This document shows, one piece after another, positions 16,149 to 22,158 of a stretch of DNA of 22,158 nt (positions within the stretch are counted from its first letter, which is position 1; each line of letters opens with the position of its first letter). Location: the NCBI GenBank assembly GCA_963656085.1, contig CAVKHV010000024.1, positions 1 to 22,158 on the forward strand, read 5' to 3'. The notes beneath the pieces are model-generated. The model saw only the letters and a list, made by a program, of their open reading frames with translations. It made no database searches and had not been told where the DNA came from. The stretch is from CAVALG01 sp963656085 (lineage in GTDB: Bacteria > Bacillota > Clostridia > Oscillospirales > Acutalibacteraceae). Position numbers and translations under genes: made by a program.

Positions 16149-16790
16149 ATGAAATACAAAGCAGTTATATTTGATCTTGACGGTGTTATTGTCTGCACCG
16201 ATGAATGCCATTACAATGGCTGGAAAAAACTTGCCGACGATGAAGGTATATATTTTGACCACAAAATCAACGAACGCCAAAGGGGCGTAAGCCGTATGGA
16301 AAGTTTGGATATCTTGCTTGAAAAAGCCGCAAAAACCTATACGGACGACGAAAAAATTGAAATGGCGACGCGTAAAAACGAATACTATAAAGAATACATC
16401 AAAAGCCTTTCACCAAATGATATTTTGCCGGGCGTAATGGATTTCACCCGTTTTTTAAAGGATAACGGTATAAAAATTGCTATCGGCTCATCAAGTAAAA
16501 ATACGCCCGCAATACTTAAAAATATCGGGCTTGACACATATTTTGACGCTGTTGCGGACGGGAATGATATTTCAAAAAGCAAGCCCGACCCCGAAGTATT
16601 CCTTAAAGCGGCTGAAAAACTCGGGGTACAACCATCGGATTGCTTAGTAGTTGAAGACGCGGACGCAGGCATAGAGGCGGCGATTGCGGGCGGAATGGAT
16701 GTTATAGGCGTAGGTGCGGCATCGCAGAACGCAAAGGCTACATACCGTTTTGTTGATTTAGCCGCTGCCGATACCGCAATTTTTGAATAA
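16149..16790 (+). CDS. pgmB: Beta-phosphoglucomutase (HAD superfamily)
   Basis: 213 residues, the usual size. It converts beta-D-glucose 1-phosphate, the product of GH65 phosphorolysis, to glucose 6-phosphate. HAD motif I is FDLDGVIVCTDE (about 7-18), with nucleophile Asp8 and acid/base Asp10. RGVSRMESLDILL (about 45-57) is the cap-domain substrate loop seen in beta-phosphoglucomutases. Motif II is GSSSKN (about 116-121), Lys in SKSKPDPEVF is motif III, and VVEDADAGIEAA is motif IV with the Mg-binding acidic residues. ATG 16149 has AGGAG seven bases upstream; an in-frame TTG at 16128 lies before that site and was not chosen. It follows GH65 after 52 bases and is followed by the LacZ-type gene after 26, so all three are likely one operon. 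Confidence 0.93.
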   Translation: MKYKAVIFDLDGVIVCTDECHYNGWKKLADDEGIYFDHKINERQRGVSRMESLDILLEKAAKTYTDDEKIEMATRKNEYYKEYIKSLSPNDILPGVMDFTRFLKDNGIKIAIGSSSKNTPAILKNIGLDTYFDAVADGNDISKSKPDPEVFLKAAEKLGVQPSDCLVVEDADAGIEAAIAGGMDVIGVGAASQNAKATYRFVDLAAADTAIFE

Positions 16791-16816
16791 GCCTTTTTAC
16801 AGGAGCAATATTTATT

Positions 16817-19675
16817 ATGAGAAAGTTTGAAGACCTTTCAAGAATATCAGAAAATCGCTTGCCGCAGAGAAGTTATTATATTCCTTTGGGCGAATGTGAA
16901 TATCAACTCTTAAACGGTGAATGGCGTTTTAAGTATTTTAAAAACGGGGACGAGGCTGTTTATCCGACCGAATGGGATATTATAACCGTGCCATCGTGCT
17001 GGGCGGTGCTCGGCTACGAAAATCCGAATTATTCGAATGTCAGTTATCCTATTCCGATGGATGAGCCGTATGTTCCTTCGGTAAATCCGCTTGGAATGTA
17101 CGAAAGGGAATTTGCCGTAAAAGACATATCAAAGCAGCAATATCTTGTGCTTGAAGGCGTTTCCTCCTGTGCCGAGATATATGTAAACGGAAAATATGTC
17201 GGCTTTACGCAGGGAAGCCATCTGCAGGCGGAATTTGATATAAGTGATTTTGTTATCGGCGGTGTTAACACAGTCAGGATTGATGTGCATAAATGGTGCT
17301 GCGGCTCATATCTTGAAGATCAGGATATGTTCCGCCACAACGGCATTTTCAGGGATGTTTATTTGCTTTCAAGACCGAAGAGGCATATTAAAGATATTAA
17401 AATAACGACAGAAAACAACACCGTTTGTTTTGATATTGAGGGTGACGCCGATATTACGGTATTAAACCGCGAGGGCGGAATTGTCGGTTCCGCTGTAACG
17501 AAAAACGGCAAAGCTGTTATCGGGATTGAGGACCCCGTGCTCTGGAACGCCGAAAAGCCCTATCTCTACAAAGCACAGATATGCGCTGCGGGAGAGATCA
17601 TTACTCAGAATATAGGTTTCCGTACAATCAGCCGTTCTGATAAAGGCGAAATTCTTATAAACGGGACGCCTGTAAAACTGCGCGGCGTTAATCGCCACGA
17701 TTCAACAAAATATAAAGGTTGGGTTATGAGTAATGAGGATATATTAAATGACCTTAAACTGATGAAATCCCTTAACATCAACTGCATACGTACATCACAT
17801 TACCCGCCGTCACCCGCATTTCTTGATTACTGCGATGAAATGGGATTTTACGTTATGCTTGAAAACGACCTTGAAACTCACGGTATGGAACATATCGCGA
17901 ACCCCATCGGTGCGGACTCAAACCGTGACGACCCGGATTGGATCGCCAACCGTCCGGAATGGGAACCGCTTTATATGGAACGTATGGTTAGGTCCTATAA
18001 CCGCGATAAAAACCATCCCTCCATATTTGCGTGGTCAACCGGTAACGAGAGCGGCTACGGAAATCACCATAAAACTATGCTTAAATGGCTTCGTAAAACC
18101 GACCCGTCAAGGCTCTTACACTGCGAAGATGCCTCACGTGCATGCGAATGTGAACTTGTCGATTTCTTTTCACAAATGTATGTAAAATTTTATGACGCAG
18201 AAAAATGGTTGGCAGGCGACCGTGATGAAAAAATCAAGCTCGGTAACTTACCGCTTTTCCTTTGCGAGTATTGTCACGCAATGGGTAACGGTCCCGGTGA
18301 CCCCTGGGATTATTGGGAAGTGATTTTAAAATATCCGCAGTTTGTCGGCGGTTGTATCTGGGAATGGTGCGACCATGTGGCGATGGACGGCGACGTTCAA
18401 AAGTACGGAGGTGATTTTGAGGGCGAACAGGCTCATTTCGGTAACTTCTGCTGTGACGGTATGGTTTTTGCCGACCGTAGCTTTAAGGCGGGAACTTATG
18501 AAGTAAAGGCTGCTTATGCACCATATCGCTTTAATTATGAAAACGGTGTTATCAATATAACCAACTATTTTGCCTTTACAAATCTTTGTGAATATGACAT
18601 CAGGTATGTTCTTAAGGCGGACGGCGAGGTTATTGAGGATAAGACCGTGACCCTGTCGGTTGAACCTTATAAAACCGGCTCGATAACGCCGAAAAATAAA
18701 TTTCCGGAAAAATGCAAGCTCGGCTGCTTTGTCAACGTATACCTTGTTTCTAAAAAGGACGGCAGTGAAATAGGCAATTTGCAGGTGGAAGTCCCGGTTG
18801 AAAAAATTGCAACCGAATATTCTGCCGGAACGGCGATTACCGAAGAAACCGAGCATAAAATAGTCTTCAGCGGCGATAATTTCCGCTATACCTTCTCGAA
18901 AACGCTCGGTAATTTTACCGATATGATAGTGAACGGTAAAGCGCGAATATCCGCGCCTGTGGAACTTACAATGTTAAGAGCGCCGACAGATAACGAGAGA
19001 GGACTTGCGCCGTTTTGGACTCATGTGAATGATTGGGAAGGCGAAAATCTCGAGTTCCTTTACAATCATATATACGAAACCGAATGCAGCGAAGGCAGCG
19101 TAACCGTTACCGGCAGTCTTGCGGGTGTTTCAAGGCGACCGATCGTAAGGTACACCTTAAAAATCAACGTTGCGCGTAACGGCGAGGTTACCTATGCTTT
19201 GAACGGTAAAATGCGCGAACTTGAAGATTGGTATTTTATGCCGCGCATAGGATTTGAATTTAAATTGCCGTATTTTGATGATAGATTCAAATATTTCGGC
19301 AGCGGCCCGATTGAAAGTTACTGTGATATGCATCACAGCGCCCCTGTGGATTGGTATGAAAGCACGGCGGATGCGGAATATGTAAATTACGTGCGTCCGC
19401 AGGAACACGGAAATCACTACAATACAAGGGTATTAAGCGTTAATAATTCCTTTGAATTTACCGCCGATAAGCAGATGGAGATTGCAGTGCTTCATCACGA
19501 GGCATATGACCTTTTAAAAGCCGAACATACCGACGAACTTAAAAAATCAAAATATACCAATGTTCGTATTGATTACAAGAGCGCAGGGATAGGCTCTGCA
19601 TCCTGTGCCAGTTGGCTCGGCGCAAAGTATCGCTTTAATGAAAGGGAATTTTCTTTTAAATTCAAAATGAAATAA
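16817..19675 (+). CDS. GH2 beta-galactosidase, LacZ type
   Basis: 952 residues with the full LacZ domain order. Sugar-binding jelly roll at about 25-190 (LLNGEWRFKYF; MFRHNGIFRDVYL), Ig-like domain to about 275, and TIM barrel at about 280-565. An Ig-like domain and the C-terminal beta-galactosidase small-chain domain (about 690-950) complete it. Glu411 in STGNESGYG matches the acid/base and Glu484 in FLCEYCHAMGN the nucleophile. Glu353 and His355 in LETHGM correspond to LacZ magnesium ligands. The small-chain domain shows RAPTDNERG and YFGSGPIESYCD, and RPQEHGNHY near the end. Without a signal peptide it should hydrolyse imported beta-galactosides in the cytoplasm, though related GH2 specificities are possible. 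AGGAG is 11 bases before the ATG. Last gene of the GH65 operon. Confidence 0.92.
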   Translation: MRKFEDLSRISENRLPQRSYYIPLGECEYQLLNGEWRFKYFKNGDEAVYPTEWDIITVPSCWAVLGYENPNYSNVSYPIPMDEPYVPSVNPLGMYEREFAVKDISKQQYLVLEGVSSCAEIYVNGKYVGFTQGSHLQAEFDISDFVIGGVNTVRIDVHKWCCGSYLEDQDMFRHNGIFRDVYLLSRPKRHIKDIKITTENNTVCFDIEGDADITVLNREGGIVGSAVTKNGKAVIGIEDPVLWNAEKPYLYKAQICAAGEIITQNIGFRTISRSDKGEILINGTPVKLRGVNRHDSTKYKGWVMSNEDILNDLKLMKSLNINCIRTSHYPPSPAFLDYCDEMGFYVMLENDLETHGMEHIANPIGADSNRDDPDWIANRPEWEPLYMERMVRSYNRDKNHPSIFAWSTGNESGYGNHHKTMLKWLRKTDPSRLLHCEDASRACECELVDFFSQMYVKFYDAEKWLAGDRDEKIKLGNLPLFLCEYCHAMGNGPGDPWDYWEVILKYPQFVGGCIWEWCDHVAMDGDVQKYGGDFEGEQAHFGNFCCDGMVFADRSFKAGTYEVKAAYAPYRFNYENGVINITNYFAFTNLCEYDIRYVLKADGEVIEDKTVTLSVEPYKTGSITPKNKFPEKCKLGCFVNVYLVSKKDGSEIGNLQVEVPVEKIATEYSAGTAITEETEHKIVFSGDNFRYTFSKTLGNFTDMIVNGKARISAPVELTMLRAPTDNERGLAPFWTHVNDWEGENLEFLYNHIYETECSEGSVTVTGSLAGVSRRPIVRYTLKINVARNGEVTYALNGKMRELEDWYFMPRIGFEFKLPYFDDRFKYFGSGPIESYCDMHHSAPVDWYESTADAEYVNYVRPQEHGNHYNTRVLSVNNSFEFTADKQMEIAVLHHEAYDLLKAEHTDELKKSKYTNVRIDYKSAGIGSASCASWLGAKYRFNEREFSFKFKMK

Positions 19676-19684
19676 ACATAACGG

Positions 19685-19717
19685 TTGCCTTGCGCCTGTG
19701 TTTCGGGTGCAAGGCAA
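19685..19717 (+). terminator. Hairpin after the LacZ-type gene, weak terminator
   Basis: TTGCCTTGC (19685-19693) pairs with GCAAGGCAA (19709-19717). It lacks a following T run, so it may only slow transcription or protect the 3' end. The next gene could receive read-through. Confidence 0.4.
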
Positions 19718-19725
19718 TAAGTTGT

Positions 19726-19732
19726 AAGGAGA
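19726..19732 (+). promoter_or_regulatory. Ribosome binding site fixing a TTG start
   Basis: AAGGAGA lies five bases before TTG 19738. The in-frame ATG at 19690 would lie inside the preceding hairpin and encode a cysteine-rich leader that does not look like protein. Confidence 0.7.
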
Positions 19733-19737
19733 TAAAT

Positions 19738-20769
19738 TTGGATATTTGGGAATATTTAAAAGGAACCTCAAGGCCAATATATTTATACGGAATGGGGAAC
19801 GGTGCCGAAAAAATATATGACCGACTGCAAAAACTGAATATAAATATTTCGGGAGTTTTTGTGTCCGACGGTTTTGTAAGGCGTAAGAAGTTTCTCGGCT
19901 TTGACCTAATGTCATTTGCTGCGGCATATGATGCCGCGCCGGATATGATTGCTCTGTTGTCATTCGGTTCGTCGCTTAAAAATGTTACGGAATATATAAA
20001 GCAGATTGATAAAACTGTGGAGTTATATGCTCCGGATGTTCCGGTATACGGGGGCGGTACTTTTAACACCGAGTTCTACGAAAAACATTTTCAGGATTTT
20101 CAAAGGGCGCGCGCCCTGCTTGCCGACGATACCTCAAGAAACGTGTTTGATAATTTGATTGGATACAAGTTAAGCGGCAAGCTGCAATATTTGTTTGATT
20201 GTGAAACCTCGGCGTATGACGATTACGAGCAAATATTAAAACTCAGCGACGATGAAACGTTTTTTGATATAGGCGCCTACAAAGGCGATACGGCACTTGA
20301 ATTTATAAACCGAACGGGCGGAAAGTATAATAATATAACGGCGCTTGAACCTAATCCTAAGAATTATAAAAAGCTTGCCGAAAATTTAAAGCAGTACAAA
20401 AAAACAACCGCAATAAATGCGGCTGTTTCAAATATCTGCGGCAGTGCCGCCGTATCTGTTGCGGGGCGCGGTTCACATGTTGGCAGCGGTACTTGCTTAA
20501 TTAATACGGTAACAGTTGATAAACTGTCGGAAAAAATTGTACCTACATACATTAAAGTTGACGCAGAGGGTGCGGAGTCCGAAATGATTGACGGTGCGGC
20601 CGGTGTTATATCAAAATATAAGCCGAAACTTAAAATTGCGGCATATCACCGAAACGAAGACCTGTTTTCAATACCTTTGAAAGTAAATACAATGAACGGT
20701 GATTATAAAATATATCTTCGACATAACCCTTGTGTTCCGGCGTGGGATACCGATTATTATTTTATTTAG
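19738..20769 (+). CDS. FkbM-family methyltransferase with N-terminal Rossmann-like domain
   Basis: 343 residues from the TTG start. Residues about 12-105 begin IYLYGMGNGAEKIYDRL, a glycine-rich nucleotide-binding fold like those in enzymes of polysaccharide synthesis. The C-terminal half (about 170-310) is an S-adenosylmethionine-dependent FkbM-type methyltransferase. It has FFDIGAYKGDTALEF (175-189) as the SAM-binding glycine loop, ALEPNPKNY (202-210) with the ribose-binding glutamate, and YIKVDAEGAESEMIDGA (271-287), the characteristic FkbM motif. FkbM enzymes O-methylate sugars, lipids or natural products; the target here is unknown. Together with the broken wecB and nucleotidyltransferase genes some 12 kb upstream it hints at glycan modification, but that link is weak. 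No membrane segment is seen. Confidence 0.85.
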   Translation: MDIWEYLKGTSRPIYLYGMGNGAEKIYDRLQKLNINISGVFVSDGFVRRKKFLGFDLMSFAAAYDAAPDMIALLSFGSSLKNVTEYIKQIDKTVELYAPDVPVYGGGTFNTEFYEKHFQDFQRARALLADDTSRNVFDNLIGYKLSGKLQYLFDCETSAYDDYEQILKLSDDETFFDIGAYKGDTALEFINRTGGKYNNITALEPNPKNYKKLAENLKQYKKTTAINAAVSNICGSAAVSVAGRGSHVGSGTCLINTVTVDKLSEKIVPTYIKVDAEGAESEMIDGAAGVISKYKPKLKIAAYHRNEDLFSIPLKVNTMNGDYKIYLRHNPCVPAWDTDYYFI

Positions 20770-20786
20770 TCAAAGCGCTCAAGGCT

Positions 20787-21233
20787 TTATCGTTTTGAAC
20801 CGTTTGAGTTATCCCCTTCAATTTCTTCGATTATTTTCATGTAAAGTTTGCGTTTGCCCGAAGCGGGAAGTTCGCAAATCTTTTTCCACAGTTCCTCCTC
20901 GTCATCGCTTAATTTATTATTGTCGTGTTTACGCCTTTTAACGGGCGGGCGCTGCTTGGGTTTATAACAATCTTCAAATTTTATAATCAGTCCCTCACTC
21001 TTTTTAGGGCGGGAACTGTGCTGAACCGTGCGAACGAGAGTATCAATATTAATATCGTAAATTTTTGCAATTGCCTCTAATATACTTACCGGAGGCATAA
21101 CATTATTTTCGTACTTTGCATATCGTGTGCGCGGTATGTCCAACTTTTGGGCGACTTCAATCTGACTCATCTTTTTTAATTTTCTGAAATAAATCAAATT
21201 TTCGGAAAGTTTGTTTTTCTCTTTTATCGCCAT
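20787..21233 (-). CDS. XRE-family helix-turn-helix regulator
   Basis: 148 residues. Residues about 8-70 form a Cro/C1-type helix-turn-helix: LSENLIYFRKLKKMSQIEVA, then LDIPRTRYAKYENNVMPPVSILEAIAKIYDINIDTL (recognition helix around 34-42). A basic linker follows (PPVKRRKH), then a C-terminal segment with LSDDEEELWKKICELPASGKRKLYMKIIEEI (109-139) resembling the tail of phage-like and stationary-phase XRE regulators, perhaps for dimerisation. The frame is open upstream into the tRNA gene on the other strand, but ATG 21233 has AAGGTGG nearby (complement at 21243-21249) and opens directly into the domain. Its 3' end faces the FkbM gene, 17 bases apart. Target genes are unknown. Confidence 0.82.
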   Translation of the reverse strand: MAIKEKNKLSENLIYFRKLKKMSQIEVAQKLDIPRTRYAKYENNVMPPVSILEAIAKIYDINIDTLVRTVQHSSRPKKSEGLIIKFEDCYKPKQRPPVKRRKHDNNKLSDDEEELWKKICELPASGKRKLYMKIIEEIEGDNSNGSKR

Positions 21234-21270
21234 ATCTGCCACCACCTTTTTTGTATTCGCAAAAAAACAC

Positions 21271-21299
21271 TTGACTAAAAGGGCAAGAATTGATATAAT
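21271..21299 (+). promoter_or_regulatory. Promoter of tRNA-Thr
   Basis: TTGACT at 21271-21276 and TATAAT at 21294-21299 are 17 bases apart; the mature tRNA starts 13 bases after the -10 box. Confidence 0.85.
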
Positions 21300-21311
21300 A
21301 TATAGGTGTTC

Positions 21312-21387
21312 GCTGAAGTGGCTCAGTTGGTAGAGCAGTTGATTCGTAATCAACAGGTCGTGGGTTCGAGTCCCATCTTCAGCTCCA
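21312..21387 (+). tRNA. tRNA-Thr (anticodon CGU)
   Basis: A 76-base cloverleaf with encoded CCA. The acceptor stem is GCTGAAG (21312-21318) with CTTCAGC, followed by discriminator T and CCA at 21385-21387. The D arm contains GCTCAGTTGGTAGAGC. The anticodon stem GTTGA/TCAAC encloses the loop TTCGTAA with anticodon CGT, which reads ACG. The T arm contains GGTTCGAGTCC. It is a single-gene transcription unit with its own promoter and terminator. Confidence 0.97.
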
Positions 21388-21392
21388 TTATT

Positions 21393-21420
21393 AAACCGCC
21401 GCAGGGCGGTTTTTTATTTT
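21393..21420 (+). terminator. Intrinsic terminator of tRNA-Thr
   Basis: ACCGCC (21395-21400) pairs with GGCGGT (21405-21410) around GCAG, then TTTTTATTTT. The T-rich tail touches the stop codon of the minus-strand DUF4364 gene. The A-rich sequence before the hairpin could let it act in both directions. Confidence 0.9.
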
Positions 21421-21979
21421 ATTCAACCCCGGTCATCAGATCAAGAACGCGCACAAAAACTTTTGTCGGATCTTCTAAGAACATATCGTTAATTTTGCGT
21501 GCACAGTCCTCATCCGGGGTGTACAGGCGAATAGTCAATTGCTCACGCTCTCCTTCCATTACAGAACAGCAAGCCATACATCCGCCGCCTTCAAGGTTTT
21601 CCACCCAGACTTTGTTTTCCTTTTTATTTCTTTCAAGCGTTATCATTCTTTCAACATACTTGACCGATACTTCTTTTATCGTGTTCGGAAGATCTCTTTC
21701 AAATTCCGAAAGCATATCCAATCCCTTGGCGGTTACGGTATACGGCCGACCTGTCGTTTCTTCATCCATATCTATATAACCGTTTTCTTTAAGGTTATAA
21801 ACCGCTTCAACCATCTCAAAATAGTTTGCAACACCTTTATAGTGCATAAGTTCACACAGACTTATTGAAGAAATGGGACAGCCTATTTCTCTTGCAACAT
21901 AGCATACCAAAAGCCTGATCTGAAATCTGTTATTTAATCCGCCCGGGCGAACGCCGGCAGTAATAGCGTCAAATTGCAT
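21419..21979 (-). CDS. DUF4364 family protein, winged-helix-like
   Basis: 186 residues. I recognise the DUF4364 family typical of Clostridia from its length and layout. The N-terminal half looks like a winged helix: RFQIRLLVCYVAREIG, then SLCELMHYKG, then AVYNLKENGYIDMDEE and the wing GRPYTVTAKGLDMLSEF. The rest is an alpha/beta domain with SVKYVERMITLERNKK and a cysteine pair (GGGCMACC). No membrane segment is visible. A role in transcription control is plausible from the fold but not established. ATG 21979 has GAGGT about nine bases upstream; an in-frame GTG at 21994 lies before that site. Confidence 0.75.
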   Translation of the reverse strand: MQFDAITAGVRPGGLNNRFQIRLLVCYVAREIGCPISSISLCELMHYKGVANYFEMVEAVYNLKENGYIDMDEETTGRPYTVTAKGLDMLSEFERDLPNTIKEVSVKYVERMITLERNKKENKVWVENLEGGGCMACCSVMEGEREQLTIRLYTPDEDCARKINDMFLEDPTKVFVRVLDLMTGVE

Positions 21980-22013
21980 ATTCAATGACCTCACAGCATA
22001 AATCTACAAGTTA

Positions 22014-22042
22014 ATTATACTATATTTTTTCCCCTAATACAA
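22014..22042 (-). promoter_or_regulatory. Likely promoter of the DUF4364 gene
   Basis: On the minus strand TTGTAT (22037-22042) and TATAAT (22014-22019) are separated by 17 bases, about 35 bases before the start codon. The remaining bases to 22158 show no gene; a second TTGACA (minus, 22065-22070) lacks a fitting -10. Confidence 0.55.
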
Positions 22043-22158
22043 GTAGAATTAAACGCTTGGTTCGTGTCAAGTTTTTGTAGGAAAATTTTTTAAGAATGCC
22101 AATAGTGAATTAATGGTAAAGTTTGAGAACTTTTTGTAAAGATGTGACTTTCCCGTTT

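Noticed and set aside
18326..18856. 176-codon minus-strand open frame inside the LacZ-type gene
   Set aside because: Shadow of the conserved GH2 coding sequence; no start signals or known motifs.
20787..21387. XRE regulator next to a tRNA gene as a sign of a prophage or integrative element
   Set aside because: There is no integrase, no excisionase and no repeat of the tRNA 3' end visible in the window, and both sides look chromosomal.
1..22158. CRISPR array, rRNA, toxin-antitoxin or restriction system
   Set aside because: I saw no regularly spaced repeats, no rRNA sequence and no protein motifs of these systems on either strand.

Overview
The window looks like part of a chromosome from an anaerobic, low-to-mid GC Firmicute of class Clostridia, probably a gut Oscillospirales/Ruminococcaceae-type lineage. 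This is an inference from gene content: a T-box-controlled threonyl-tRNA synthetase, a CwlD-like cell-wall amidase of the type used by spore formers, a DUF4364 protein, strong AGGAGG-type ribosome binding sites, sigma-A promoters with 17-bp spacers, and several cytoplasmic glycoside hydrolases. No taxonomic marker such as rRNA is present.

Layout. (1) Positions 1-195 hold the 3' end of a PHP-domain (histidinol-phosphatase-like) gene. (2) Positions 226-6312 form a + strand run: promoter, threonine T-box leader, thrS, a ComEA-like DNA-binding membrane protein, a DUF1846 protein and a short GH2 glycosidase whose ribosome binding site overlaps the DUF1846 stop codon. (3) Positions 6313-7505 are a gene graveyard: a hairpin-rich stretch of unknown nature, the right-end remnant of an IS3-family element, a 5'-truncated and frameshifted nucleotidyltransferase-like gene, and a frameshifted N-terminal scrap of wecB (UDP-GlcNAc 2-epimerase). 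It reads as the wreck of a surface-polysaccharide locus. (4) Positions 7553-9630 carry cwlD-like and radA, closed by a strong hairpin terminator. (5) Positions 9691-19675 are a carbohydrate island. A 1300-residue multidomain GH2 protein on the - strand diverges from a + strand operon of GH65 glycoside phosphorylase, beta-phosphoglucomutase and a LacZ-type GH2 beta-galactosidase. Two near-consensus promoters face away from each other around a short direct repeat that may be an operator. (6) Positions 19738-22158 hold an FkbM-family methyltransferase with an N-terminal Rossmann-like domain, an XRE-family regulator (-), tRNA-Thr(CGU) with its own promoter and terminator, and a DUF4364 gene (-).

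How the genes may work together (inference). None of the glycosidases has a visible signal peptide, so imported oligosaccharides would be processed in the cytoplasm. GH2 enzymes would remove terminal beta-linked sugars. GH65 would phosphorolyse an alpha-glucoside to beta-glucose 1-phosphate, and beta-phosphoglucomutase would pass this to glycolysis as glucose 6-phosphate. No transporter or dedicated sugar regulator lies inside the window. The least ordinary items are the 1300-residue GH2 protein with two amidotransferase-like repeats, the divergent promoter with its repeat, the unassigned hairpin-rich segment after the first GH2 gene, and the layered pseudogene region.
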